DNA of 64,000 nt from Vanilla planifolia (Eukaryota > Streptophyta > Magnoliopsida > Asparagales > Orchidaceae). The stretch spans positions 620,001-684,000 of the forward strand of contig JAIUJO010000226.1 of NCBI GenBank assembly GCA_023846275.1. The letters run 5' to 3'. Below are positions 1 through 10,989 of this stretch, piece by piece. Made by a program: the position numbers and the translations under genes. Positions within the stretch are counted from its first letter, which is position 1. Each line of letters starts with the position of its first letter. The notes beneath the pieces were generated by a model. It was not told the origin of the DNA, did not search any database, and saw only the letters and a program-made list of their open reading frames with translations.

Positions 1-69
1 GCTAGGTACTGGAAGGACGCACTCATAGTCCTCGTACAGAAGAATCATGGTGCCTACAAAGTTGTCGCG

Positions 70-1010
70 AGTGTTCTAGTTGAAAGCCTTAAGCCGATTC
101 TTCCCTACCTCATATTAAGAGAACAGGGGCATTCGTGCCGGGAAGATGCATTGAAGAAAATATATTCATAGCAAAGGAAACGGCTTCGTGCATGCAGTCT
201 TCCTTCACGAGGGTTGTGCTCATGGAAATTAAGGTGGACATGAAGCAAGCCTATGATACGGTGCGATGGGAGTGTGTGATGAATATATTGAAAATTATGG
301 GGTTTTCGTCCATCTGGTTCGACTGGGTTGAGGCTTGTATCGTGAACCCCAGGTATGGACTCCTACTCAATGGTGTTCGGTTTCCTTGGATCCACGTGCA
401 ACGCGGCCTGCGTCAGGGATGCCTGCTTTCGCCGCATCTGTTCAGACTCGTGACGGAGTATCTCTCAACAAACATGCATAACTATGAGTCTAGTTCATTG
501 CTTGGGTTTAGATGTGGGAGGAACTCTCTCCTGTTTCCCATCTCCTGTTTGCTGATGACATCCTTGTTTATGCATCAGCTACACGAGCTGCTGTGTGCTC
601 AGTCAAGAAGTCTATGCAGGAGTTTTGCAAGCCCACGGGAATGAGGGTTAACCTTGAGAAGTCGAAGGCTTTTTTCAGCAAAATCACAAGCACAAAAAGG
701 AGGAAGGTGATTGCGAGGAAACTGCAAATGGTGCGTGAGGAGAATCTTTGCTATCTGGGTGTTCCCATTTTGGCAAAATTAATCAAGTTGGAGGATTTTA
801 AATTCATGCTCAAGAAGATTGACGACCAGGTGATGAAATGGCACATTAGACCTTTATCGCTTGTCGAGAGGGTTGCCATGATCAAATTTGTCCTCATTGC
901 TATCCCTAGTCATCAGGTGAGTCATTGTGTCTTGCCGAAGCATGCTATCGACGCGGTGGAGCGGAAGATAAGGAATTTTCTTTGCTGTGGTGCCACTGGC
1001 GCAAGAAGGA
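70..1010 (+). other. Reverse transcriptase domain of the LINE
   Basis: Motif A reads KVDMKQAYDTVRW, with the catalytic Asp at 237-239. The conserved loop reads GLRQGCLLSPHLF at about 399-440, where Cys replaces the Asp that is usual in GLRQGDPLSP. Motif C is FADD, with the two Asp codons at 554-559. The fingers-side motif PGR.I.EN is at about 138-165. After the palm come thumb-like segments typical of plant LINEs, such as CYLGVPI and LSLVERVAMIK. The domain crosses the second frame change. Confidence 0.93.
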
Positions 1011-1570
1011 TACATTATGCTAGTTGGGAGAATGTCACCTTGCCCAAGGATGCGGGAGGCCTTGGCCTCCTGGACCTACGCACTTGGCAGTGGGTTCTGC
1101 TTATGAAATATTGCAGGAGACTGATTGGTCGCGAGGAGAACTCCTGGGTGTGCATCATGGATACTGAATATGACGCTACTCATGCCCTTGTTAAGACACC
1201 ACGGGGAGCATCTCATGCATGCAGACTCGTTGCTGCTTGCATGCCGTTTGCCCTTGCTAACTTTGTGTGGAGAATTTGAAATGGCAAGGACGTTTTATTC
1301 GTAGAAGATAATTGACTTGGTGTGCTCCCAATTTGCTTGTGGCCCACGTTCATCAACATGGAGGTGGATTAGCCAAGAGATGTGAGTGCATGTGTTGCCG
1401 AGGTGAGCATTTGGAATGAATAAAGCATCAGGGCCTGGGTTGGCGACCTCCTCATTGAGCGCATTATGCACTTGCCATGGGCTCAGAATCGTGACATGCT
1501 CTTGCAGTCGCAGACGGAGTCGCCCCAGGTCAACAACTCAAAAATATACACGTAATTATGCTGCGCTACG

Positions 1571-1860
1571 GTGGGTGACAGCATGGGAAACCATAATGCA
1601 AACATGGAGCACCTCAAGATGATCTGGAAAGTGAAGGAACTGCCCTGGGTGAGATTCTTCCTATGGAGATTGGTAGGTGATCATCTCCTTATAGCAGCTG
1701 GGCTGGCCCGCAGGAGACTTGCTGAGTGCAACAGCTGTGTTTGGGGTTGCAATGCTGACGAGACGCCGGAGCATATTATATGGGAATGCCCGCATGCACA
1801 GGTATTTTGGAGTGGCCACTACCTTCATGGAGCCGTCTTTACTCTTGGCCTTCCTCATGG
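1571..1860 (+). other. zf-RVT zinc-knuckle region of the LINE
   Basis: The translation from 1571 in frame 2 carries KVKELPWVRFFLWRLVGDHL, then a Cys/His cluster (CNSC, WGC, PEHIIWECP) and FW. This is the zf-RVT pattern found between RT and RNase H in plant LINEs and in RT-derived pseudogenes. The stretch is the longest stop-free part in the middle of the element. Confidence 0.85.
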
Positions 1861-2149
1861 TGAGGGCACTGGGATATCTTTTTTGCAGCGATTCCTTTAA
1901 TTTGTGGCAGTGCCTGTGTAGTGTGAAGCTAATAGTGTGGTGCATGCTGCAACCTTAGCCATGACGACGTATTACATTTGGGAGCTCCGCAATGCGAAGA
2001 AGCATATCAATGAAATGCCAAATTACAGTCTCATCCTGTGGAAGCTGGAGATTGAGATAGCTCTGGTTCATAGAACCCGCCCATACACGTCCAGCAGGAA
2101 CCTGCTCAGTTCTCCTGAACTGAACGTAGCCCAAAACTGGGTTCGCCCT

Positions 2150-2570
2150 CCCACTGGATGGGTTAAATTCAACTGTGACGCGGTCGTTGGCGATCATTTG
2201 GCAGGCCTCAATCTTTTGGCTAGGGATCACACGGGGAAGCTCCTGCTGGTGATCGAAAAGAATGTGTTCCCTCAAGCGAGTGCAGCCATGGAAGCTTATG
2301 CTATGCTGGAGGCCCTTGAATTGGCTAGGACTGCGGTTCCGGAGACTCGGGCCATCGAGCTCCAAACTGACTCGACGCTGGCCATGCAGGCAGTGCGTAC
2401 AATTCTCACCCAGGTGCCCACGGGGGGTGTGTTTGCCAAAGAAATTCTTCATGCTCGGGACCTTGACACTCTTGTCATTACGTACATTCAGTGGGACGGT
2501 GACGCGCCGGCGTACTCGACGGCTCCCGCTGCTTGCCGTTCCGACTTCTCTTGGGGATGGGGTATGCCTC
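2150..2570 (+). other. RNase H (RVT_3-like) domain of the LINE
   Basis: The domain opens with GWVKFNCDAVVG, with the first acidic residue Asp at 2177-2179. It continues with ARDHTGKLL, an acidic helix AAMEAYAMLEALELA (Glu at 2291-2293) and LQTDSTLAMQAV (Asp at 2369-2371). These three positions match the RNase H catalytic set. The final motif, usually like HVPRxxNxxAD, reads ITYIQWDGDAPAYSTA, so the His is lost and Tyr stands where the last Asp is expected. The domain is recognisable but probably inactive. Confidence 0.88.
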
Positions 2571-2689
2571 TCTCTGAGCGCTTATTAAGGTTACTGCTTC
2601 TGGACTTCCTTTTTGATCCTCCGTAGAGGACGCTGCATGTAATGGTGCCCCTTCGAATGATTGAAGGTTACTTTTCAAGAAATAATGCC

Positions 2690-4544
2690 ATCTAATTTAT
2701 CTCATTTCTACAAGTTTTTTCTTTTTATTTATTTATGCGAACTAATATGGGAATCAAAATCACATCAAAACTAATATTTACATTGCTTTCATTTGGTAAT
2801 ATTACATTATGATAATTTATATAATTTTTGTTTTTATTATATATATACTCATATTAAAATATAAAAAAATTACTATTTATTCTTATTTGGGCTTATAATT
2901 TGAAGTAATTGCAAATAAGTTCTATCTATATCAAATAAATGTGATTAAACTCACCTTGATAAGCTTTATCTAAAATAATATTTATTTCTATATTTTGGAA
3001 TAGTTTTTTCACTATTTTGGTAGAATTTACAAAAAGTATTGAATCATTAGGGATTTGACATTCAAATAAGTTACACTTAAACCTCTAAGAAACTTGGAAT
3101 GCAAATATCTTGCATAAATTATCTCATTTCTTCAAATATTTTGCTTAAAAATTTTAATATTAGTTAATGTTATAAATCTTTTCTAATGTGACAATTACAT
3201 CACTTTGATTTAGTAAAATAGCACTGCTTCAATTTGACTAATTTAACCTTATTCTATATTTACTTCACAAAAAAGTGATAATTTATTATTATTTATCCTT
3301 ATTTATACAGATAATATGTATTATTTTTTAATAAAGTTTGATCATGATGAAACAAACGTTATTGACACCATCTCTACAAGCTCTATCCAATTAAATATTT
3401 ATTTATATATTATTAGATGCTTTACAAGACTTATCAATTTATGCCTGAATTACTGTTTGAAGAACTTATAATCACACTTCTTAGTATATTGGAATTCAAA
3501 TTTGTCATGCAATTTATCGCATTTTTTCAAATTTTTCTCTATTTGGTTATATTATTATGTAACTCAGTATCTCCCCTCGCATGACCTTTGCATCACTTTT
3601 CTTTTATAATATTCAATTTCTTGAATGTATCTTATCTAAAACTTAATATATATTTATTAAATCCTAAAATTAAATTTTATTATATTTTTCTCTTATTTAA
3701 TTTTGTAATGACAAGTAATTGAAAAATAGTATTGAATTGTATGGATAAAAATTCATTATATTCGAATCGATATGCTTTATCCAATTAAATATACATATTT
3801 TTTATTTTTAAATATTTAATTTTCTATGGCTTTGGTACTTTTTAAGATATATATCGATTCATACTCATGTTTGCTACAAAGGATGTTACATTCATTCTCC
3901 TTAGCTTCTTCAAATCTTTAACTTTGATTTGGTTATATAATTTTAGAACTTTGATTCTCTTCTCGTGTGACCTTTACATTATCCAAATTTAGTTATATTT
4001 TATTGTTTAAATTTATTTATTTCAACTTTAATATATATGTAAATATTAAAAAAATAAATTATTGTTATTTCTATTTTTTACATTTAGAAATTCCTAATAA
4101 TTCCATTATAGATTTGATCAACGTGATAATTTTTTCTCTCCAAATGAGATATTTTGATTCCAACCAGATTTGATGATTGAGGAAGTTACACTCGATTATC
4201 TTTCTATGATTGAATGCAACTTTCTTATACAATTTATATAATTTCTTAAACTTTTTTTTACATTGATTAGGTTATATTACTATGACCCTAAATCTCCTAT
4301 CATGTGACCTTGAGAGTGTTTAATTTGGTCTTATTAAATTTATTTAATTTATCTTATTTTAGTTGTAATATATATATATATATATATGTACTTAATATCA
4401 ACAAAATATTTTACAATTATTTGTTATTTTTTACTGTGTTCATTTGTACTAATATCAACTGAGATCCTCTTGAGGTGAGATAGATCTTAGTGGATCCTCT
4501 TCTAGCTCTATATAATTAGTTATTATTTATTATTATTTGTTTCT
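2690..4544 (+). repeat. AT-rich ~400-bp satellite array, forward block 1a
   Basis: Diverged tandem copies of one monomer. In forward orientation each copy carries, in order: box A (GATGTTACACTCGATCTCC then TTAGTATCTTGGAATGCAAC), box B (AATTTATCTCATTTCTTCAAA), box C (TTTGATTTGGTTATATTAC, given twice with ATGTGACCTTTACATCAC between), box D (ATTCCAAATGAGGTCT, GATGAAACAAACATCATTGG, CTCATCTCGATGAGCTC, CAATTAAATATT) and box E (TTTTGGCATGCTTTATGAG). Box A lies near 3070, 3472, 3880 and 4181, giving spacings of about 400, 408 and 301. Copies are heavily mutated and some lack boxes. No gene is seen. Confidence 0.88.
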
Positions 4545-4612
4545 ATAATTTGTAGTTTCATAATAATATACCAAATCATATGAAAATGTTTTAAGAAATA
4601 AGATAAATTAAA
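4545..4612 (-). repeat. Micro-inverted satellite fragment
   Basis: Within a forward block this short piece reads as the reverse complement of the box B to box C junction: on the minus strand it gives TAATTTATCTTATTTCTTAA followed by a degenerate TTGATTTGGTTATATTACTATGAAACT. Forward sequence resumes at about 4615-4660 with box C. The parts of the monomer expected here (boxes E and A) are missing, so this is a local rearrangement. Confidence 0.6.
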
Positions 4613-5990
4613 TTAAATTAGACAGAGCTTTTTTTATCAATGCAATCACACTTTGTTATATTACTATAAAACTATAACTCAACTCTCATTTTATCATTAC
4701 ATTGGCTTTATTTTGTTGTATTCTGTTATTGTAATTTATTTAATTTTAAAATAATAAGTACTAATTTTTAGAGCTTATTTAAAAAGTTGCATTTCATTAC
4801 TCTTCTAGAGCACCTTGTCAAATTTAATATTAAATATTTTGTATTTTGGAAAATTTTTATTTCTAAGGATTCTTACTTTTTACAAGAGCTTCCTATTTGC
4901 AGCAAATTTCATGATCAAGAATGTTGAACTAGATCTATTTATCATATTGGAATGCAACTTTACATACAATTTTTTTATTAGTTTAAATAATTTTCTTTAA
5001 TTCATTATGTTACTACAAATACTCACTTCTCGCTTTACTTTTGCTTTGAATTGATTTTTTTATATTTCATTGCTTTAAGTTTTCTAATTTCAACCTCAAT
5101 ACATATTTATTTAATAATAAAATAACAATTTTGTATTATTTATACTTGTTTAATTTAGCAACAAGTAGTAATTCCAAATGCGATCAGAGGAAAACTTGCA
5201 AAATGTCAATGGTTTTGGCACAACAAGCTCTACCTAATTAAAACTTAATTTTTATTATTTGTTTGTAGCAGCTGGGCAATCTTTATAAGATATTTTGGAT
5301 GTACATAATTTGGCAACTGAGAATTTATATGTGATCTCATTTCTAACACAGGATATGCCTTTTGGGTTACATTTATGTAATTTATTAATTATTTTTCTTT
5401 TGATTTGGTTATATTACTATGTAACCCGAAATCTCATTTAGCATGACATTCATAATACTTCAAGTTATCTCATTTTTATTTAAAATGTATTTACCTATAT
5501 CAATGTAGAAATTAAATAATAAATTTGGCTCATTAACATTCTTAAATTGTAATAAATCCAAATGTGGTGTTAGAAAGATGAAAAAATGTCAGTGGACCTA
5601 TCTCAATAAGTATTATCTAATTAAATATTTATTTTATATTTTTAATTATTTTAATTTTATGCATTTGGGCACTTCTTATGAGAAATTTTGATTCCAACAA
5701 GATTAGTTTGTTATGGATGTTACACTTGATCTCCTTTGTATGTTGGAAAGCATCTTCCTCAAAACATTTATCTCATTTTTAATTTTTTTTCGTTACATTA
5801 ATATGAATCTCCAATACTCATATCATTTGACATATACATCACTTTTATTTTGTTATATAATGTTACTTTAATTTAACTTATTTCAACTTTTATATACTTA
5901 ATTAAAAAATAACAATTTATTCTTATCATTATAAATTTTTGTGGTTTACAAAAATTCCATGCTAAGAAAGATCAAGATGCGACAAATTCA
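4613..5990 (+). repeat. Satellite array, forward block 1b
   Basis: Same monomer as 2690-4544. Box A is near 4921, 5325 and 5720, about 400 apart. The last recognisable satellite motif is a degenerate box D at about 5945-5997, after which the mobile-element cluster begins. No gene is seen; the short open frame at 4815-5000 is satellite sequence. Confidence 0.85.
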
Positions 5991-6104
5991 ATGATGTTGT
6001 GTAGTTTTTGCAAGTTTAAGTTGATAATTTTATTTGTGCCAAATTCAATGATGGAGGATATAAAGTAACATTATAAAAATGCGGAGGGATGAAGACATTT
6101 GATT

Positions 6105-6225
6105 GCAAAAATTCTTGGTTGTGTGGATATGGTTACTCTTATAATTCAGTAGTATGTTGTGTAGAAGAATTGAAGTTTTTATCTAGCAATGCAAAATTTA
6201 GTTAGGATATTATTGTGTTGTTAAA
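6105..6225 (+). repeat. Unclassified repeat P, copy 1
   Basis: Matches 10625-10735 in direct orientation. Shared words include TTAGTTAGGATATTAT, GGTCACTCTTACAATT (GGTTACTCTTATAATT here) and GTTGTG. The family is not recognised. It stands just upstream of repeat Q copy 1 in the same order as at the second copy. Confidence 0.6.
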
Positions 6226-6399
6226 CCTTTTAGGTGATAGCAATAGTTGGCATGTTCAAGGTTGGGTGCCACCTAGTTCGCTTAGGAGACTTACACAAGT
6301 GCATCCCAATAGTACATTATTAAAGATTTATGGATGTCAGGTTGACAATTCGATTCAAAATGATTACAAGTTATTTTTATGTTTCGTATTATTATTAAA

Positions 6400-6790
6400 T
6401 TTAATAGTAATTAATTAATGTATTTACAACATATTTTTTGCTACATACAAAATAAGGATTTCAAAGATATGATAAACATAAAATGATGGTCAAGGTAATC
6501 AAAAAGGATGTTTCAAACATATTATAGAACTAAAATCATTCTAAGATTTATTTGAATCCAATTTCTCTGCCTTGTAACTAATATTTCAAACAAGCTTGGC
6601 AATCTAATCACAACAAAGTTGAAATAATTAAAAATATATTCAAAATGCATCATCTCATGGTTTTCCTCTTCAACCAATCTGATCTTCATGAGATTTAATA
6701 TTGGCATATCTTTTTCTTTTAGTTCTCCCATGAATAAGAGTATTTGCTTCCTAAAATATGAAAATAAACATAAATAAATTTAATAAAAAA
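6400..6790 (+). repeat. Unclassified repeat Q, copy 1
   Basis: Matches 10990-11390 in direct orientation over nearly 400 bp. Shared words include ATTAATTAATG, AAGGATTTCAAAGA, CATAAAATGATGGT, CAAAATGCATC(A/T), GATCTTCATGAGATTTAA (GATCTTAATGGGATTTAA there) and TTCTCCCATGAATA. The first ~80 bp also occur at 8600-8700. There is no coding sign. Confidence 0.75.
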
Positions 6791-6949
6791 AGTCAATGAT
6801 GATCACTAGACCATTAATGAGATTGAGAAAATTTTAAACTATTTAAAAAATATGTAAAATAATTAAAAATAAACTCTCCCTACATGTATGCTATATATAC
6901 ATTAATACTTCTACGTAATTTTATGTCTATTCATTCAATTTCAATAAAT

Positions 6950-7490
6950 TATCATAAAAAAAGTTATAATATAAAATCTATAAATTATTTATAACCCTTA
7001 AATATTATTAAGCTATAAACCAATTGATTTTCTAATATTTTATAAAAAATATTTTCCTTGAATTAAAGCTTTATCCAATGATTTAGGGGTCAACCAATTA
7101 CATCTTTTCAAATTGAATTAATTAATTTTTTTATAATTATTATCCAAAATATATTATGTTATTATTGATTTAAAATTTACTACAAATATTAATTATTATG
7201 ATAAGATCAGTTGAAAAACTAATGAAAATTTGACATACAGCCTATTGTTTAGGATAATCCTTAGTTACTTTTAAAGTTGTGGGACTTTCCTTAACTATAA
7301 AGTTTTCTTATTTATTTAATTTAAATATTTTGAACTTTTTTCAAAACTTTTTTAATTTTCAACTATGTTTAAATGCTAATTTTTTTGATGAAATTTATTT
7401 ATCAAAATTTTCATGCACAATACTAGATTTTAATTATTTTATTTGCGAATTGAAGCGACATTGGGTTCAACACATTTATGTGTAAATGCA
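6950..7490 (+). repeat. Unclassified repeat R, copy 1 (inverted partner at 11425-11960)
   Basis: This stretch matches the reverse complement of 11425-11960 over about 530 bp. The clearest shared words are GGGTT, ACACATTTATGTGTAA at 7468-7486, TCTTATTTATTT, ATGCTAATTTTTTT and TTCAAATTGA. Repeats P and Q lie next to R at both places in direct orientation, but R is flipped between them, so one copy was inverted after duplication, or R is a separate element. The 68-codon open frame at 7279-7485 lies inside R and has no recognisable product. Confidence 0.7.
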
Positions 7491-7559
7491 CTACTACTAC
7501 CTTGTTATACATGTAAAATAAGGAAATTTAGAATAAATATTAGCTGTAATCTTATGTGC

Positions 7560-8400
7560 AATTGAAGTATGTCCTAGTTGTAAGCAAAAGTGGCATGCAA
7601 GCTTAATAATTAAAAGCATGTAAAACATCAACATGACTATACATATGAGATATGTTAGAATTTGTATTATAATATTATCTACTAATTTATTTTCAATTAT
7701 GCATTGAATGCTACTAAATTTAATAGCAATATGAATTTACAAATGGCTTACGAAATTTTGTTTGACTTAGTTTTAATAAGTGAAGGAACTTCTTCAATGA
7801 AAGAAAATAAAATAAACATGACGATGCATAATTATAAGTTATTTTAGATTATTTTAAATGAATCAATTAAAGTCATCTTTAAATGATTTATTAGTAATAT
7901 TAATGCACTTGCTATTTTGGGTAAGTCAATTCTTATGAAAGAATAGGTAAACAAAATTCTTAGAAATTTTTCTAACTAGTATTATCCATGGATCACCCCC
8001 ATCAAGATAGCTAAAAATATTTCCTCAATGACATTAGATGACTTCATCGGATAGCTTATGAGTAGTTAGCTAGAAATGGAGAGGTGAAAAGAAGAAGAAT
8101 TAGTTGAGAAGAACAACACAAAGAAGAAGGAATAATCAATGGCATTGAAGTTGGAGGAAGACATTTTAGACGTGCCATCCACTTATGATGATGGTATGAC
8201 ATAACTTTTTAAGAGATCATCTAAAGTTCTTAATGTTGTGAGAATGTATGGAAATAAAAATTCTAAGAAGAAAAGCAATAATAAGAAGAGGAAGAAAGCG
8301 AAGAACGTAGCTTAGAGTGATACATAAGAAAGCACTAAAAGTATAGATATGAGATCTTCTAGCAATTATAATAAAGACGTTTTAATTGATTGGTTCTACA
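7560..8400 (+). mobile_element. Fossil Ty1/copia retrotransposon, gag region (copy 1)
   Basis: The stretch resembles the gag of plant Ty1/copia elements (UBN2-type domain) followed by the Lys/Glu-rich part of gag downstream of it. It matches the clearer gag fossil at 14180-14330, for example GAAGGAACTTCTTC next to GAAAATAAAATAAACATGA. The purine-rich stretch at 8080-8320 fits the charged linker region. It is broken in many places and has no coding capacity. No LTR pair could be assigned. It is old, judged by its divergence from the second copy. Confidence 0.7.
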
Positions 8401-8599
8401 ATTAAAATTAAGCAAATAGAGTGCAAATATTTAAAACAAGTAAATTCATTAACTACAGATACTTGCTTATACAATTTTTTTTAAATCATCATTGGCTTTT
8501 TCCTTATTCTTTAAACAAAACTTAGTCTTTTTCTAATTTGTCCATAGTGACAAAGATATTCAATATGTTCTTTTAATTTCTTATATTTTCTTATTAAAT

Positions 8600-8700
8600 T
8601 TTGTATTAATTAATTAACATAATTATAAAATATTTCTTGAAACATATTAGTTAAGGATTTCAAAGATATTCACAACATAAAATTATGGTGTAGAACGTCA
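8600..8700 (+). repeat. Unclassified repeat Q, partial copy 2
   Basis: Third occurrence of the Q opening: ATTAATTAACATAATTATAA, then AACATATTAGTTAAGGATTT, CAAAGATATT and CATAAAATTATGGT. Similarity fades after about 8700. The three Q openings (about 6410, 8610 and 11000) are spaced about 2.2 and 2.4 kb apart, all in the same direction. Confidence 0.6.
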
Positions 8701-9050
8701 TCTAACGTCTAGCAAATGCTTAACTTAATTTTTAATAATATTTAACAAATTTGTTAAAGTGATTTTAATTTTATTTCAAATCATATTAACTTATACAAAA
8801 GTTTTGTAATAACAAATTGCATAATAATTGAAAAATATACATAGTCAATTTTTTGTGGTTTAAAACAAACCTATCTCCACCCATGTAAAATGTCAATAAA
8901 AAAACATTTAATAGAAGCCTCTTGTAAATTATTGGTTAGGCTAATTACTCACAACAAACAAACAAAGGACAAGCTACTATTATTTTACAATATTGACACA
9001 AGCTTTAGTTGCCTGAAATTGAATGGAAATAAAATAAAATAATTGGTGAA
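8690..9050 (+). repeat. Unclassified repeat S, copy 1
   Basis: Resembles 9590-9990 in direct orientation, about 900 bp apart. Shared features are TAATTTTTAATA, a CAAAT/CAAACAAAT stretch, AATTTTATTT, CACATTAAC-like text, a TTTTG(T/C)TG(G/T)TTT core followed by CCACC, then AAGCCT and GGCTACTAT-like text (GACAAGCTACTATTATTTTA here). Weak but collinear. No coding sign. Confidence 0.45.
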
Positions 9051-9590
9051 AAACAAAAACTGATGCATACAAATACTATAAATATTTTTTAATTGTCTTT
9101 ATTTCTAACTCATTTGTCATTAGCCCCCCATATAATCACCTAATGTGATAATGGAAATACTCATGGCTATCTCGATGATGGTGCTAAATGGATCATACCT
9201 CTTTAGTAAAATTTCATTGAAATTAGATTTTCCAAACTAGAAAGTAATATTAATATTAGTAAATCTTGTAAACATGCTTTTAATGGATTCACTTGCAAGT
9301 AACCTAAATAACAAATAATCTTACATCATCAAATTCATTCTTTTTTCTTTAACTAAAAAGGTTCCTTAATATTTCACCTCTAATTTATAAAAAATTTATT
9401 AAGTCATTTCCAAATTCATAATTCTATTAAAATCAATAGTATTCAACTCATAATGTAAAACATTTATGGCATTGTTATTTAACAACACTTTATAATGGAA
9501 ATTGAAGTGTGATTCAAAAAGCGGAGGGTCATCAATTAAGAATAAAAATCTTCATTTCCCATAATAATTTAAAGAAAATATTTAAGATAA
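9050..9590. other. Unassigned AT-rich DNA
   Basis: No gene, no satellite boxes and no match noticed elsewhere in the window. It separates the two S copies and could be the rest of that unit. Confidence 0.5.
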
Positions 9591-9990
9591 TTTTTAATAG
9601 GATCAAACAAATATGCAAAAGTCAATTTCCATTAATTTTATGTTTATTTTAAAACACATTAACGTTTATAAATGTACTATATTAATAAAATTAAAAATAA
9701 TTAAAGAACTACACATCCAATCTTTTGCTGTTTGGCTTACAAAAAAATGGTCGTCCACCTCCAAAAAAAGTTAGATAAAAATAAACACTCAACATAAGCC
9801 TTTCACCAAAGGAAAGGTAAGATAACCCCTAAGACAAAGATACAAATTGGATAGGCTACTATGACTATAAAATGAAATAAAAGAGAAAGCCTTCTACAAC
9901 CCCACATTGTTATAAAATTTAAATAGAAGAAAAATATTTCCAAACATAAAATTAAAATTAATACATCAAAAATCTTATGCTTGATAAAAA
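9590..9990 (+). repeat. Unclassified repeat S, copy 2
   Basis: Direct, diverged partner of 8690-9050. The CCACC-containing core is at about 9750-9760 and the GGCTACTATGACTATAAAAT word at about 9856-9875. Confidence 0.45.
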
Positions 9991-10625
9991 GATTAAAGAT
10001 GAATAAGTATCATAATTAAATTAATTAAGGATTGAGAAAATTAATAACTTAGCTCATTTGAGATGGAACAAAATTTTATGAGTTTGATGAGTGAATGGCA
10101 CAATAGTGCATAGAAGTGATAAAGGTAAGGAGCTGTAGCATCTTGAATATCTTTGCTTCAAAGTTTTCTATGAGTCACATGAAAATTGATCTTTCAAATT
10201 TGCTACAAATTTCTTCTATCTATACACTTCTTGTATTATAGAAAGCACTTACAAAACACCCAATTTAGCTAACACAATTCTTCATCATCATTTTTAAGTA
10301 AACAAATAATATTATAAAAAATTTTGTTATTGCTAAAAATAATGGCTAAGAAAGTCATTGTGCTGGCACCATTGGGTTGGATTAAAGCATGATCATTTGA
10401 TCGTGAAAGCTATGTAATAGAACAGATGGAGTTTATTCAAATTCTTTCAGAAATATGAAATTGATCTTAGTCATTAGTTCTAGATTATGATCAGACAACT
10501 AGAGTTTGTACTATGCATGAAATAAATAAGGACTTTGTGATTGTAAAACTATGTGACTAGAAGAAAGTTATTAACATGCATCAATAAAAGTTGGTGGAGA
10601 TCAAGAAAATGAGACCACAAGAATG
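9990..10625. other. Unassigned AT-rich DNA
   Basis: No open frame with a recognisable product and no satellite boxes. Composition is slightly less AT-rich than the satellite, for example around 10360-10620, which may be further decayed element sequence. Confidence 0.45.
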
Positions 10626-10735
10626 TGCATCGAATAGTTGTGGTCACTCTTACAATTTAGACGTAGGTCACACTAAAAAAGTGGAGTTTTAGTCTCACAT
10701 TTCAATATTTAGTTAGGATATTATGTTGTTGATGA
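10625..10735 (+). repeat. Unclassified repeat P, copy 2
   Basis: Direct partner of 6105-6225, about 4.5 kb away. The shared word TTAGTTAGGATATTAT lies at about 10712-10727. Confidence 0.6.
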
Positions 10736-10989
10736 TTGGTTTGATATCAATAATTATCCTTTTCGGGTTAAATGCCCCATGATTCACTCGACAGATCATG
10801 GCTCAAGTGAGCCAGTGCAACTTTACTCATGATTTTATGGACAAAGAATTAATGACCTGATCCAAAACATGGTATCCCATTTGGAATTGAGTTAAATGAT
10901 TCATGTATTGCTTGGTTGGTTGTATTTGAGGTGTAATTTGCTTTGCAAATTGGCTTATGGGTTATTTTTTAATTATTTTGAAATGAATT

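Larger units (their letters stand above)
1..2626 (+). pseudogene. LINE ORF2 polyprotein remnant (RT, zf-RVT, RNase H)
   Basis: The product would copy LINE RNA into DNA at the target site. Similarity begins in frame 1 (VASVLVESLKPILP at about 73-110), moves to frame 3 near 125-131 (VPGRCIEENIFIAKE), then to frame 2 near 490-525, where it stays to the end. Stops in frame 2 lie at 1277, 1313, 1370, 1421, 1553, 1898 and 1919. Despite these, recognisable protein continues through each stop, so most damage is point substitution rather than indels. Several stops sit where a Trp or Gln would fit, which agrees with C-to-T or G-to-A decay of methylated DNA (inference). The reading ends at TAG 2624-2626. 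No functional protein is expected. Confidence 0.9.
1..2690 (+). mobile_element. L1-type plant LINE, 3' part, degraded
   Basis: This is the downstream part of a non-LTR retrotransposon; the 5' end (ORF1, endonuclease) lies outside the window. Reading along the plus strand there is a reverse transcriptase, a zinc-knuckle zf-RVT region and an RNase H, the usual order in plant L1-clade elements with a C-terminal RNase H. Base composition is near balanced, in sharp contrast to the AT-rich satellite that starts at about 2690 with the satellite motif AATTTATCTCATTTC. There is no obvious poly(A) tail at the 3' junction, and a target-site duplication cannot be tested because the 5' junction is off the window. 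The LINE probably inserted into the satellite array. It is dead: two frame changes and seven in-frame stops were found in this part. Confidence 0.93.

Noticed and set aside
1661-2452. Minus-strand open frames over the LINE
   Set aside because: They are antisense shadows of the zf-RVT and RNase H coding sequence.
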